From Melastoma dodecandrum (Eukaryota > Streptophyta > Magnoliopsida > Myrtales > Melastomataceae), in NCBI GenBank assembly GCA_029817715.1, contig JARUPY010000398.1, forward strand, positions 1,922,001-1,986,000: DNA of 64,000 nt, in the 5' to 3' direction. This document shows, in pieces, positions 1 through 9,080 of this stretch. The translations under genes were made by a program, and so were the position numbers. The notes under the pieces are model-generated. The model saw only the letters and a list, made by a program, of their open reading frames with translations, ran no database searches and was not told the origin of the DNA. Each line of letters begins with the position of its first letter. Within the stretch, counting starts at the first letter, position 1.

Positions 1-199
1 CGATGCCCTGTAGGCGCAGGCTCTTGCCGCAGGTCGCGACGAGCTTGGCCGCGGTCTCCGACCCTTCGCTCGCGAAGAGCGTCACATCGTGACCCAAACG
101 AACGAGCTCCTCCGTCAGCCAGGAGACGACCCGCTCCGTGCCCCCATAGAGCTTGGGCGGCACGGCCTCGGCGAGCGGGGCGATCTGGGCGATACGCAT
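1..199 (-). CDS. glycosyltransferase family 4 protein, N-terminal part (runs off window)
   Basis: The minus strand reads from ATG at 199 off the window edge with no stop, giving 66 residues that begin MRIAQIAPLAEAVPPKLYGG and continue with a TERVVSWLTEELVRLGHDV stretch. This is the N-terminal Rossmann half of GT4 (GT-B fold) enzymes, which transfer sugars from NDP- or phospho-sugar donors: a nucleotide-binding first strand, a glycine-rich loop (YGGTE) and a helix before the VTLFAS strand. The acceptor cannot be told from this fragment. It lies 30 bases downstream of the ABC exporter gene on the same strand, so the two may be co-transcribed. The family call is fairly sure; the substrate is unknown. 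Confidence 0.75.
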   Translation of the reverse strand, partial: MRIAQIAPLAEAVPPKLYGGTERVVSWLTEELVRLGHDVTLFASEGSETAAKLVATCGKSLRLQGI

Positions 200-229
200 G
201 GAGTCGTTCTCCTTCTTCTGTTTCGTCCT

Positions 230-2146
230 TCAGGCAACGCGGGCCGCGAAAGGCCGCAGGATCTCGGCAGCCGAGTCTCCGGCGGGGCCCTCGCGGGTGG
301 GAACGTCGCGAGAGCGCGGGTCTCGCTGGGACGAGCCTGGGGATGCGCCCTGAACCTCGGATGAAACGGCGTCCCCGAAGACGGCTTCGGGAGGCAGGTC
401 GCTGACGATGCGGCCTTTTTCGAGCTTCACGATCCGATGTAACCCACGCAGCGTCGACAGCCGGTGCGCGATCGCGATCACGGTTCGGCCCTTCATCAGG
501 TTTTCGAGCGCAGCGCGAACCTCGGCCTCGGATTTGGAATCGAGCGCCGACGTCGCCTCGTCGAGCAGCAGGATCGGCGCGTTCTTCAGGAGCGCGCGCG
601 CGATCGCCACGCGCTGGCGTTGGCCGCCCGACAGCTTCGTGCCGCGATCGCCGACGATCGTCTCGAGGCCGTCTGGGAGATTGTCGATGAAGTCGCGGCA
701 GTTCGCGGCCTCGGCCGCGCGCCATACGTCGTCGTCGCTGGCGTCGGGGCGACCGTAGCGGATGTTCTCCATCAAAGTCCGATGAAAGAGCGAGATGTCC
801 TGCGGGACTACGGTCAGCGCTTCCCGCAGGCTCTCCTGAGTGACAAAGCGGATATCCTGGCCATCGACGAGGATGCGGCCGGCATTGACGTCGTAGAAGC
901 GCTGCAGGAGCGCGAACAAGGTCGACTTGCCGCCGCCGGACTCGCCGACGAGCCCGATCCATTCGCCCGGCTCGATGCGCAGGCTGAACTCGCGGCACAC
1001 GGTCTGTCCGCCGGAATAAGCGAAGCTGACCTTGTCGAATTCGACGCGGGCGCTCCGCGGCTGCAGCGGCCGGGCCTCGGGGTGGTCGAGGAGCGTGTGC
1101 GGCACAAGAAGCGTCTTCAGGGCTTCCGCGAGGCGCGCCAGGTGCTGCGTGGCGTCGACGAGGGCCACGGCGAGATCGCGCGTCGCCGCGAGGATCGCGA
1201 TCGACAGCGTCGCGACCAGGATCACCTGGCCGCTCGAGATCTCGTGGCCCTGCCACAACTCCATCGCCCAGAAGAGCAGACCCACCGTAACGACGATCGT
1301 GACGACGGCGTGCAGCAGCCGCAGGCGCTCGAGATAGAGCAGGCTCTTGCTGCGCGCGTTCATCTCGCGCGACAGCGTGCGGTCGAAGCGCAGGAACTCG
1401 AGCGGCAGGTTGCCGAAGCTTTTGACGAGCGACATGTTGCCGACGAGGTCGACCACCTCGCCGTCGACGGCCGCCGCCTTGTCCGCGAAATCATGGTGCA
1501 GCGGGCGCCCCGCCGCCGCGATCTTGAACATCACCACGATGAAGATCGCGCAGACGGCGCCGAGGCTGATCGCCATCCACGGATTGACGGCCGTGAAGAA
1601 GCAGATGGCGCCGAAGGAGGCGACGCACGGCGGCATCACGTTCCACACGAACATGTTCTCCATCTGGAAGAACGCGTTCGAAGTGGCTGTGACGCGGCTT
1701 GCGAGCGTCCCCGGCTGGCGCTCGGAAAAGAAGGCCGGGGCATGCCCCGTCAGGTGACGGAACAGATCGCGACGGATGTCCCCCGTCACCTTCACGAAGG
1801 TGAAGCTCGCGATGAAGCTGGCGACGCGCCACAAGAGGTTGTCGCAGGCGATCAGGACCGCCAGGAAGCCAAGCGCCCACCAGACCCGATGCGGCTCGTT
1901 GCTGCCCAGCGCGTCGACGAGGCTCTTCACCCCGTATTGCGTGCTGATCGAGCACGCGACGGCGCCCAGCACGCCGAGGACGATCGCGCCATGCGCGATT
2001 GGCCGCCGCCGGATATACCTCCCAAGAAACGCGTACGGACGATCGGCGTAACTGCACCGCTCGTCCATCGAGGGCTCCGGGAGAGAGGCCGCCAAGCGCG
2101 ACAATTTCTCCCAGAACGCCGGCCTCCGGCTCAGGTTTCCTGCCAA
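230..2146 (-). CDS. ABC transporter, fused permease and ATPase (exporter type)
   Basis: This 638-residue half-transporter has an exporter transmembrane domain at about residues 40-345 (hydrophobic segments near 52-72, 85-105, 170-205 and 278-296) followed by a nucleotide-binding domain. The ATPase motifs are intact: Walker A GESGGGKST at 401-409, Q-loop VVPQD near 446-450, signature LSGGQ at 505-509, Walker B ILLLDE at 525-530 and switch His561. It probably works as a homodimer in the inner membrane, exporting a lipid, peptide or glycoconjugate. The C-terminal 50 residues are low-complexity and probably disordered. The downstream glycosyltransferase gene hints at a glycoconjugate substrate, but that is inference from position only. 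Confidence 0.9.
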   Translation of the reverse strand: MAGNLSRRPAFWEKLSRLAASLPEPSMDERCSYADRPYAFLGRYIRRRPIAHGAIVLGVLGAVACSISTQYGVKSLVDALGSNEPHRVWWALGFLAVLIACDNLLWRVASFIASFTFVKVTGDIRRDLFRHLTGHAPAFFSERQPGTLASRVTATSNAFFQMENMFVWNVMPPCVASFGAICFFTAVNPWMAISLGAVCAIFIVVMFKIAAAGRPLHHDFADKAAAVDGEVVDLVGNMSLVKSFGNLPLEFLRFDRTLSREMNARSKSLLYLERLRLLHAVVTIVVTVGLLFWAMELWQGHEISSGQVILVATLSIAILAATRDLAVALVDATQHLARLAEALKTLLVPHTLLDHPEARPLQPRSARVEFDKVSFAYSGGQTVCREFSLRIEPGEWIGLVGESGGGKSTLFALLQRFYDVNAGRILVDGQDIRFVTQESLREALTVVPQDISLFHRTLMENIRYGRPDASDDDVWRAAEAANCRDFIDNLPDGLETIVGDRGTKLSGGQRQRVAIARALLKNAPILLLDEATSALDSKSEAEVRAALENLMKGRTVIAIAHRLSTLRGLHRIVKLEKGRIVSDLPPEAVFGDAVSSEVQGASPGSSQRDPRSRDVPTREGPAGDSAAEILRPFAARVA

Positions 2147-2203
2147 GGCGTCACAATCTTTGCTGTTCGTTCGCCGTTTGCTGCATAGCGTGACGCGGGG
2201 CCT

Positions 2204-3523
2204 TCACGATTGCGGCATCGCGGCCTTCGCGGAGGCGTCCATCCCAGGACGCGTCTCCGGCATCAGGAACAGCACCACGGCGACCGCCCCCACACCGACG
2301 CCCGTGAGGCCGATGAAGGCGGCGCTGCTGCCGAGATGATCGGTCAGGACGCCTGCCAGGGTCGCGCTGAAGGAAGCACCTAGCCCCATCGCGGTGCCGA
2401 GCACGCCTTGAGCCAAGGCGAAGCGGCTCGTCCCGCGTGTCGCATCCGCCGCAACGAGGGGCACGACGACGCCGACGACGGCCGAGGTCAGCCCATCGAG
2501 CACCTGGACCGCGACGAGGTAGGCCGGATTGGTCACCAGCGCGAGGATGAGGGCGCGCAACGGCAGGGCCGCGAGCCCGATGACGAGCAGCGGACGCCGC
2601 CCCCGAAGCTGCGCCGTGCGCCCGACGACGGGCGAGAGCACTGCGACGACGATCTGGGGCACGATGATGCAGGCGGCGATGAGAAGCGTCGGCGAATGGG
2701 CGGAGCGCAGCGTCAGCATGCTCCCGATGAGCGGGAGGATCGCCGCGTTGCTCAGATAGTAGAGGACGATCGCCACCACGAGCACGATCAGGGCCCGGTT
2801 GCGCGAGAGGCTCTTCAGATCCTCGACGATGCTGGTCGGCGCCGCCGCGGCTGCAGCGTGAGGCGCGGAGCGGGACGGCGACGGCGCACGGACGGCCGGC
2901 GTCGCGATCTGCAACAGCGCCATCAGCGCGGGCACGGCCAGGGCCGCCGTGACGAAGAAGACGGCCTGGTTCGAGGCGTAGTAGCCGACGGCGCCCATAC
3001 CGCCCGCCGCGAGCGCGCTGCCGACGGAGGCGAAGGTGGCGTTGCGCGCCAGGCGGCGGCTGATGCCCTCGTGCCCGACGAGCGCGAGGCTCACCGTGGA
3101 GATCGCCGGAGACAGCGTGCAGCTCGCCGCCGCGTGGAGAATCCAGGCCAGCAGGATGATGGGGAAAAACGCGCTCGTCGCGATGATCACGCCGGCCAGC
3201 CCCACCAGCACCACGGAAATCGCCGCGATGAGCGTTTTGGACCGCATGCGGTCGACGAGGGCGCCACCCGGGATCTGTCCCGCCAGCCCGACCAGGCCAC
3301 CGACGAGCAGCACGAGCCCGATATCCGTCTGCGTCCACTTCTCGGTGGTCAGAGAGACCGACACGAAGGGACCGCACCCGGTCTGCAGGTTGGCGCAGAA
3401 GAACGCGAACCAATCGAGCCCGCTTTCGCTCCGTCGTGACCGGTCCAAGGCCGACGCGTTGGAGCCGACGCGCTGCTGCTGCACGGATCGGGACGACGAG
3501 GGAGCGAGACTTAGGCTTGGCAT
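2204..3523 (-). CDS. MFS transporter
   Basis: This 439-residue major facilitator has about 12 hydrophobic segments in two halves, separated by a charged, Pro/Ala-rich linker around residues 205-230. A recognisable loop 2-3 motif (GGALVDRMRSK) follows the second membrane segment, as in proton-driven drug or metabolite exporters. The frame stays open further upstream, but the MPSLSLAP start at 3523 is chosen because GAGAGG lies just before it and the hydrophobic core starts soon after. It ends 57 bases before the ABC exporter start on the same strand. The substrate is unknown; an efflux role is common for this subgroup. Confidence 0.85.
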   Translation of the reverse strand: MPSLSLAPSSSRSVQQQRVGSNASALDRSRRSESGLDWFAFFCANLQTGCGPFVSVSLTTEKWTQTDIGLVLLVGGLVGLAGQIPGGALVDRMRSKTLIAAISVVLVGLAGVIIATSAFFPIILLAWILHAAASCTLSPAISTVSLALVGHEGISRRLARNATFASVGSALAAGGMGAVGYYASNQAVFFVTAALAVPALMALLQIATPAVRAPSPSRSAPHAAAAAAPTSIVEDLKSLSRNRALIVLVVAIVLYYLSNAAILPLIGSMLTLRSAHSPTLLIAACIIVPQIVVAVLSPVVGRTAQLRGRRPLLVIGLAALPLRALILALVTNPAYLVAVQVLDGLTSAVVGVVVPLVAADATRGTSRFALAQGVLGTAMGLGASFSATLAGVLTDHLGSSAAFIGLTGVGVGAVAVVLFLMPETRPGMDASAKAAMPQS

Positions 3524-3549
3524 CAATATCGAGCCTCTCGAGGCGGCGG

Positions 3550-4170
3550 CTATTTCCGCGCGTCCGGCGTCGCGGGCGCCGCAGGGGGCGCCTCGGACTT
3601 GGACGGCGTGCCGGGTGCCGACGTAGCCTCGGGCTGCGCGGGAGCCGGCGGTGCCGCGGGCTTCTCGGCCGTCTTCGCCGCGGCGAGCGGTGAGGCGGCC
3701 TCGAGGATGACGATGGGGTCGCCCTGCTTGTATTCGGGGGCCATACGGACCTGGTTGCGCGTCAGAGCGACGATAACGTTGCCGCTCTTGCCGATGTCGG
3801 TGAAGTTCAGCGCCTTCCAATCCACGGCGATCTTGCGGCTGCCGACGCCAAGGAAACCGCCGAAGTCGATGACCGCGGCCCGCACGCCGCCCGCGGGCGG
3901 CACGAGCACGTCGACGATGCGGCCCATGTCCTCGCCGGTCGCGCTCTTGACGCTCCGGCCGACGATGGCATCGAGGGCCGTCGCATCGAGCACCATGGCA
4001 TCCGTCGCAGCAGGCGTCGGCTTCACCGCAGATGGCGCTTCGGCCGGCTTGCCGCCCGGGCCGGGAGCGAGGGTCGGCGCCGGCGGAGTCGCAGGCGTCT
4101 TCTCTTCCGCTCGGGCGGCGACGCAGACCGACGCCGCGAGGGTGACGAGAAGAAGACGTCCGATACGCAT
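3550..4170 (-). CDS. PRC-barrel domain protein, secreted
   Basis: The predicted product has 206 residues. It starts MRIGRLLLVTLAASV and has a signal peptide that ends near AARA. A Pro/Ala-rich linker follows, then a PRC-barrel-like domain (about residues 70-150: IVGRSVKSATGEDMGRIVDV, then a VRAAVIDFGGFLG strand pair), and a Pro/Ala-rich tail. PRC-barrels bind protein or RNA partners; exported ones are common in rhizobia and have no settled function. The start at 4170 has GGAGG about ten bases upstream. An ATG at 4200 would add ten residues ahead of the signal peptide and is less likely. The stop lies 26 bases before the MFS start, so the two genes may be co-transcribed. Confidence 0.75.
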   Translation of the reverse strand: MRIGRLLLVTLAASVCVAARAEEKTPATPPAPTLAPGPGGKPAEAPSAVKPTPAATDAMVLDATALDAIVGRSVKSATGEDMGRIVDVLVPPAGGVRAAVIDFGGFLGVGSRKIAVDWKALNFTDIGKSGNVIVALTRNQVRMAPEYKQGDPIVILEAASPLAAAKTAEKPAAPPAPAQPEATSAPGTPSKSEAPPAAPATPDARK

Positions 4171-4338
4171 GCAGCCAGGACCTCCGAAGTCGCGAAGCAT
4201 GATCCGACCTATAACTTGCGCGGGGCAAGCTTCGGACCAGTGGCACAGGTTCGTGTCGAAGTGACGGCCGGATGCCGGCAGCGCAATGAGGGCGGAAGAC
4301 ACGCCGAAACAACGGGAAAGCACCGTCGGTCAAAAGGA

Positions 4339-4364
4339 AAAGCCCCGGCCGAAGCCGGGGCTTT
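4339..4364 (-). terminator. intrinsic terminator of the cold-shock gene
   Basis: An 11-bp perfect stem (AAAGCCCCGGC with its complement) is closed by a TTCG tetraloop on the minus strand and followed by TCCTTTT. It lies 47 bases beyond the cold-shock stop codon. The C(UUCG)G loop is exceptionally stable in RNA. Confidence 0.85.
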
Positions 4365-4411
4365 CGAAACTGCGGGATGTCTGCCGCGCCAGCGGCAGCG
4401 GAAGCTGAGCC

Positions 4412-4621
4412 TCAGGCGGCGCGCAGATTCGCGGCCGCGGCCTTGCCCGTCCGCCGGTCGGCGACAATCTCGAAATTGATCTTCTGGCCCTCCTGCAGAT
4501 TGCTCAGGCCCGCCTGTTCGACGGCACTCACGTGAACGAACACGTCCTTGCCGCCCTCATCCGGCTGGATGAAGCCGTAGCCCTTTTCCGCGTTGAACCA
4601 TTTTACAGTGCCAGTCGCCAT
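4412..4621 (-). CDS. cspA: cold-shock domain protein, CspA family
   Basis: This is a complete 69-residue single cold-shock domain. RNP1 is KGYGFIQP near residues 13-20 and RNP2 is VFVHVSA near 27-33; these aromatic side chains stack on single-stranded RNA or DNA. The protein acts as a cytoplasmic RNA chaperone that melts secondary structure. The length is typical for the family. The gene stands alone with its own UUCG-loop terminator. The roughly 200-base upstream gap to the NlpC/P60 gene could carry the long leader that regulates many csp genes, though no cold box was recognised. Paralogues are usual in this group, so the exact member name is a guess. Confidence 0.93.
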   Translation of the reverse strand: MATGTVKWFNAEKGYGFIQPDEGGKDVFVHVSAVEQAGLSNLQEGQKINFEIVADRRTGKAAAANLRAA

Positions 4622-4809
4622 TTCGGCATTTCCTTAGTAGATCGTCTTCGTCGAGTCTGACGCGGCCACAGAGGGGCGCGCGCACCGTCTTACCATGATA
4701 GGACCGGGCCTCTTTTGCATCATATGTCATGATGTGAGGCCAAACCTTTCGGCCAAGATCGATCCGCAAGACGTAGGCGCCAAAGAAGGAGAATACAAGG
4801 CAGCGCAGT

Positions 4810-4828
4810 CGTAGCCCTAACGGCTACG
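4810..4828 (-). terminator. hairpin just after the NlpC/P60 stop, possible weak terminator
   Basis: A 7-bp perfect stem (CGTAGCC/GGCTACG) with a 5-base loop starts six bases after the stop codon of the NlpC/P60 gene on the minus strand. No T-run follows, so factor-independent termination is doubtful. Confidence 0.35.
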
Positions 4829-4833
4829 CTTTG

Positions 4834-5736
4834 TCAGCAGGCCGCAAGCGTTGGGTTTTGCGCTGGTTCCGGAATTGCAAGACGACGTATTGCCGCGATC
4901 GGCAGACCGGTGGCGAGAAGAATGCGCTCGCGCGCGCCGGGCAGCGGCTCCTTGGCGACGAGCATGTGATGTGCATTGGCGTGCAACAGCTCCGTCGGCG
5001 ATGTCATGATGCCGACATGCCCGCTCCAGAAGACGAGGTCGCCGCGCCGCAGACCGCCGAGGTCGGGCTCGATCGTGACGGCGTCGCCGCACCCAATCTG
5101 CAAATCCGTATCGCGCGGCAGCGAGACCCCCGCCATCGCGAAAGCGCGCTGGACGAGGCCGGAACAATCGATGCCGAGCGCCGACACGCCGCCCCACAGA
5201 TAGGGCGTCCCGAGGAACGACTCCGCCACCGCGACCGGGTCGCTCGCGGTGTCATCGATCGGCGCGAGATGCCGCGAGAACACGAAGCCGAGGTCCTCGA
5301 TGCGCGTGAACTCTCCGCGCACCTCGCCGGGCCGCACGCGCGCGTCCATCGACAGCGCGGATATCGGCGGCGTCTTCAGATCCGCGGCGGGATAGACGAA
5401 GGTTCGGTTGACCACCACTCGATGCGTCGCCGCTTCACTCGCGGGTGCCAGATCTGCTGAGGCGACGTAGCCGACGTAGCGATCACGCCTCGACTGTATC
5501 CAGCTCCAGCCCTCATCCTCGTCGTAACAAATGATAGGATCACCGTAGATCAGCTGCGTCTCCAGTCCCGCATCGGCGCGCGGGTGACGGCGCAGATCGG
5601 CGACCTCGACGCCGACGCGGAACGCGCGGCCGGCGACGAAACGCTCGGCGGCGACGACGCCTTCGAGTTCGCGCGCCGCCAGATCGGGGCGCGCGGGCGT
5701 CAGGCGGCGGTCCAAACCGCCCGGCAGCGGGCTCAT
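4834..5736 (-). CDS. NlpC/P60 family cell-wall hydrolase with SH3-like domains
   Basis: This 300-residue protein has two bacterial SH3-like regions (about residues 40-95 and 105-160) followed by an NlpC/P60 papain-like domain. The catalytic set is visible: Cys191 in GIDCSGLVQ, His240 in WSGHVGI and a third polar residue, His252, in HANAHH. These enzymes cut gamma-D-Glu to diamino-acid bonds in peptidoglycan stem peptides; the SH3 domains gate or target the active site. No signal peptide is visible, so it may recycle murein peptides in the cytoplasm. Its ATG overlaps the aminopeptidase stop as ATGA, so translation is probably coupled. The pairing fits sequential trimming of peptides. Confidence 0.88.
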   Translation of the reverse strand: MSPLPGGLDRRLTPARPDLAARELEGVVAAERFVAGRAFRVGVEVADLRRHPRADAGLETQLIYGDPIICYDEDEGWSWIQSRRDRYVGYVASADLAPASEAATHRVVVNRTFVYPAADLKTPPISALSMDARVRPGEVRGEFTRIEDLGFVFSRHLAPIDDTASDPVAVAESFLGTPYLWGGVSALGIDCSGLVQRAFAMAGVSLPRDTDLQIGCGDAVTIEPDLGGLRRGDLVFWSGHVGIMTSPTELLHANAHHMLVAKEPLPGARERILLATGLPIAAIRRLAIPEPAQNPTLAAC

Positions 5737-7187
5737 GCCTCGCGCGCCCCCTGTCCGTAACGACGCTCCAGAAGCTCCGCGAAGGCACGCGCCATCTGCA
5801 CCTCTCCGCCCTCCGGCCGGCCCGGTTTGGTGGCGGGATTCCAGCCGTAGACGTCGCAATGCACCCATGCGGTGCAGCGCTCGACGAAGCGACGCAGGAA
5901 CAGCGCAGCCGTCACCGACCCGGCGAACGAGCCGCCCGAGATGTTGTTGAGGTCCGCGATCTTGCTCTTCAGGTTCTGGTCGTAGGGATCCCACAACGGC
6001 ATGCGCCAACAGGGATCGTTCACGGCGGCGGCCGCCGCCGTGATTTCGTCCGCGAGCGCATCGTTCATCGTGTAGAAGGGCGGCAGATCGGGCCCCAGCG
6101 CCACGCGTGCGGCGCCCGTAAGCGTCGCAAAATCCAGCAGCAGGTCGGGCGCCTCCTCGTCCGCGAGCGCAAGCGCATCGGCGAGGATCAGTCGGCCTTC
6201 GGCGTCGGTGTTGCCGATCTCGACGGTCAGTCCCTTGCGGCTGCGCAGCACGTCGCCGGGCCGAAACGCGTTGCCCGCGATCGCGTTCTCGACGATCGGT
6301 ACGAGAAGGCGCAGGCGCAACGGCAGCTTCGCGTCCATGATCATTGCGGCGAGCGCGATCGCCGCGGCGGCGCCGCCCATGTCCTTCTTCATGAGCAGCA
6401 TCGAGGCATCGGGCTTGATGTTCAGCCCCCCCGTATCGAAACAGACGCCTTTGCCGACGAGCGTGACCTTCGGCGCATCGGGCGCGCCCCAAACCATGTC
6501 GGCGAGCCGCGGACCTTCCGCCGCCGCCCGACCGACCGCATGGATCATCGGAAAGTGGCGGGCAAGTTCATCGCCGTCCGTGACCGTGAGCGTCGCCCCA
6601 TGTTCGTCGGCGAGGCTGCGAATCGCGTCGGCGAGGGCTCCGGGCCCGAGATCGTTCGCCGGGCGGTTGATCAGATCGCGCCCGCGCGTCACCGCGGCGA
6701 TCGTCCGCGAAAGGCGAGCACCCTCGGCTGCGGGCGGCTCGAGGCTCGCCTGCTCCGCCTTGGACTTGCGAAAGCGCGTGAACCGGTATGCGGCGAGTTC
6801 GAACCCCAGCGCCGCGAGGTAGGGATCAGCGAAGCCCTCGGCCAGGCGATAGCGCCCGGGCGGCAAACCTGTCGCGAGCTTGCCGGCGAGAAAGGGATCG
6901 TGCCGCGGCGCGCGCTCCGCATCGGTGCCGAAGAGCACGGCCGCGAGCTCGCCCTCGGGCCCCGGCACGAGGGCGATGTCGCCCGCCTCGCCCTTGAAGC
7001 CGCTGGCGCGCGCGAACGCGGCGCCGATCGCCGGCAGACGCGCCAGCGCATTCTGCAGCGTCGATGCCGTGACGCCGTAGATCGGAACCGGCTCGCTTCG
7101 CCCGCTCGACGTTTCGCCCTCTGCCGAACCCATCCAAATTCCCCCGGCGCCCCAAATCGGGACGGCGTTTAAGGCTTCGTTAGCCAT
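5733..7187 (-). CDS. M17 leucyl aminopeptidase family protein
   Basis: This 484-residue cytosolic metallo-aminopeptidase has the M17 signature NTDAEGRL at residues 326-333. The two-metal site is complete: Lys246 and Asp251 in GKGVCFDTGG, Asp269 in KKDMGGAA, and Asp328 and Glu330 in the signature. The N-terminal 150 residues are the variable hexamer-forming domain. It removes N-terminal amino acids from short peptides. Its stop overlaps the NlpC/P60 start by four bases. The divergent gene on the other side starts only tens of bases away, so the promoter must be compact. The family is certain; whether it is PepA-like or PepB-like is not. Confidence 0.92.
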   Translation of the reverse strand: MANEALNAVPIWGAGGIWMGSAEGETSSGRSEPVPIYGVTASTLQNALARLPAIGAAFARASGFKGEAGDIALVPGPEGELAAVLFGTDAERAPRHDPFLAGKLATGLPPGRYRLAEGFADPYLAALGFELAAYRFTRFRKSKAEQASLEPPAAEGARLSRTIAAVTRGRDLINRPANDLGPGALADAIRSLADEHGATLTVTDGDELARHFPMIHAVGRAAAEGPRLADMVWGAPDAPKVTLVGKGVCFDTGGLNIKPDASMLLMKKDMGGAAAAIALAAMIMDAKLPLRLRLLVPIVENAIAGNAFRPGDVLRSRKGLTVEIGNTDAEGRLILADALALADEEAPDLLLDFATLTGAARVALGPDLPPFYTMNDALADEITAAAAAVNDPCWRMPLWDPYDQNLKSKIADLNNISGGSFAGSVTAALFLRRFVERCTAWVHCDVYGWNPATKPGRPEGGEVQMARAFAELLERRYGQGAREA

Positions 7188-7244
7188 GATCTTCTATTGC
7201 TTCGATCTCGCCTGACAAGGCCGTGCCCGAGAGCAGATGCCCGC

Positions 7245-8099
7245 ATGATCGACGCTTCCTCTCGCCGTTTCGCCCACCGCGCTTTGACCGTCGTGTCGCT
7301 CGCTCTCGCCACGGGGACCGGCGGCTGCCAGACACCGGGGCTGCCCAGCTCTCCCCTCGCCTCCGTGCCGCAGCCACCGCCGGCCGACGACGAGGGACGC
7401 CTTCGCGCCTACGCGACCGACATGGCCGGGCGCTACGCCGCGCATCCGAACGACAAGGCGATCGCGCTTGCCTATGCGGGCGCCCTGCGCCGGCTCACGC
7501 GATATCCGCAGGCCGTCGCCATCCTGCAGAAGCTCGCGGTGCAGCACCCGCATGACAGCACGGTGCTGGCCGCCTACGGCAAAGCGCTCGCCGATGCGGG
7601 CCGGCTGCAGGAGGCCTCCAACGTGCTCGAGCACGCCCACACGCCGGACCGCCCGAACTGGACCGTCCTGTCGGCGCAGGGTTCGGTCGCCGATCAGATG
7701 GGCGATCATGCACGCGCCCGCGAGTACTACGCCGCTGCGCTCAAGATCGTACCCAATCAGCCGCAGGTCCTCTCGAACCTCGGCCTCTCCTATGCGCTCG
7801 AGCATAAGATGCCGCAAGCGGAGGCGAGTCTGCGCCAGGCCGTCGCACAGCCGGGCGCCGACGGGCGCGTGCGCCAGAACCTCGCGCTCGTGCTCACGGC
7901 GGAGGGAAAATACGCCGACGCCGAGGCGATCTCCCGCCACGACATGGCGGCCATCGACGCCGCGCAGAACGTCGGCTCGATGCGCGAGATGGTGGCGACC
8001 TCGGACACATGGCGCCAGCCCGGCTCCGCCCGCACGCGCACGGCCACGCGCCCCGGCAAGCCGACGACCCACACGGCGTCGATCGAAGAGCCGCAATAA
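7245..8099 (+). CDS. TPR protein of the pilus locus (TadD-like), probable lipoprotein
   Basis: Starting at ATG 7245 the product has 284 residues. A hydrophobic N-terminus (ALTVVSLALATGTGGC) could be a lipoprotein signal, though its -3 position is not a typical lipobox. Tetratricopeptide-like helices fill about residues 60-240 (for example PQAVAILQKLAVQHP and HARAREYYAAALKIVPNQPQ), and the tail is Thr/Pro-rich. TadD-type TPR lipoproteins help the outer-membrane secretin of Flp/Tad pili assemble. It converges on tadC with only five bases between the stops. A frame-compatible start at 7197 would add 16 residues and is less likely. Confidence 0.75.
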   Translation: MIDASSRRFAHRALTVVSLALATGTGGCQTPGLPSSPLASVPQPPPADDEGRLRAYATDMAGRYAAHPNDKAIALAYAGALRRLTRYPQAVAILQKLAVQHPHDSTVLAAYGKALADAGRLQEASNVLEHAHTPDRPNWTVLSAQGSVADQMGDHARAREYYAAALKIVPNQPQVLSNLGLSYALEHKMPQAEASLRQAVAQPGADGRVRQNLALVLTAEGKYADAEAISRHDMAAIDAAQNVGSMREMVATSDTWRQPGSARTRTATRPGKPTTHTASIEEPQ

Positions 8100-8104
8100 G
8101 CCGT

Positions 8105-9073
8105 CTATTTCAGATTCGAGATCTGGATGATCGCCGGCGTCAGGATGACGGCGAACAGCACCGGCAGGAAGAACACGATCATCGGCACCGTGAGCTTCGG
8201 CGGCAGGCCGGCCGCCTTCTGTTCGGCCTTGAGCAGGCGCAGCTCGCGACTTTCCTGGCCGAGCACGCGCAGGGCGGTGCCGAGCGGCGTGCCGTATTTC
8301 TCGGCCTGGATGAGCACGGTTACGATCTGCTTCACCGATTCGATGCCGACGCGCTTGCCGAAATTCTCGTAGGCGGTGCGGCGCTCCTGCAAGAAGGAGA
8401 GTTCCGCCGTCGTGAGCGTCAGCTCCTCGGCGAGCGGCACCGATTGCAGGCCGATTTCCTGCCCGACCTTGCGGAAGGACTGCTCGATCGACATGCCGGA
8501 TTCGACGCAGATCAAGAGAAGGTCCATCGCGTCGGGGAACGCACGCCCAATGGACTGCTGGCGCTTGGCGATGACGTTCTTGATGTAGAGTTCCGGCGCC
8601 TTGAGACCGAGATAGGCGCACCCCAGAACCGCGCCGAGCTTGATCGTCACCGGCCAGTCGACGACCTCGAGCACAAACATGTAGAAGAGGCCGATCACCG
8701 TCAGCAGGATCGGCACGACGAGCCGAAAGAATAGAAAGGCCGTCTCCGCGCGCGCGCCGCGGAAGCCGGCCATCGTCATCTTCTCCTTCGCATCGTCGGC
8801 TCCGAGCCAGCTCGACAGTTTGAAGCGGTCGACGATCTTCTTCATGAACGCGCGTTGCTCGTAGCGCAGGCCCTTCTTGCTGCTTTCCTCGAGCCGCTTG
8901 CGCTCGCGCGCGCGGATCTTCTCGCGCTCCGTCGCGACCGTGCGCATGCGCCGCGAAAGCTGATCCGGCGCCAGCAGCGGCTGCGCGACACTGAAGACGG
9001 TGGCGGCCACGGCCACCGCGATGAGCACCATGGCGATCGTATGCGAATCGGTGAGGGTGTCGTAATTCAGCAT
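8105..9073 (-). CDS. tadC: Tad pilus inner-membrane platform protein TadC
   Basis: This 322-residue protein has a type II secretion F domain at about residues 180-310. Membrane segments lie near residues 14-34, 115-150 and 290-318. The stretch FPDAMDLLLICVESGMS is typical of the TadC branch. With TadB it forms the inner-membrane base that the CpaF ATPase works on to extrude Flp pilin. It is the last gene of the minus-strand pilus operon, seven bases after tadB. Confidence 0.92.
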   Translation of the reverse strand: MLNYDTLTDSHTIAMVLIAVAVAATVFSVAQPLLAPDQLSRRMRTVATEREKIRARERKRLEESSKKGLRYEQRAFMKKIVDRFKLSSWLGADDAKEKMTMAGFRGARAETAFLFFRLVVPILLTVIGLFYMFVLEVVDWPVTIKLGAVLGCAYLGLKAPELYIKNVIAKRQQSIGRAFPDAMDLLLICVESGMSIEQSFRKVGQEIGLQSVPLAEELTLTTAELSFLQERRTAYENFGKRVGIESVKQIVTVLIQAEKYGTPLGTALRVLGQESRELRLLKAEQKAAGLPPKLTVPMIVFFLPVLFAVILTPAIIQISNLK

Positions 9074-9080
9074 CCCGCCC

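Noticed and set aside
4557..4769. 70-codon minus frame overlapping the start of the cold-shock gene
   Set aside because: Its second half is the cold-shock sequence in another frame and the rest lies in the leader; no support for a gene.
7168..7187. CtrA-like TTAA-N7-TTAG near the aminopeptidase start
   Set aside because: It lies inside the coding start of the aminopeptidase (codons for ALN) and is best explained by codon use.
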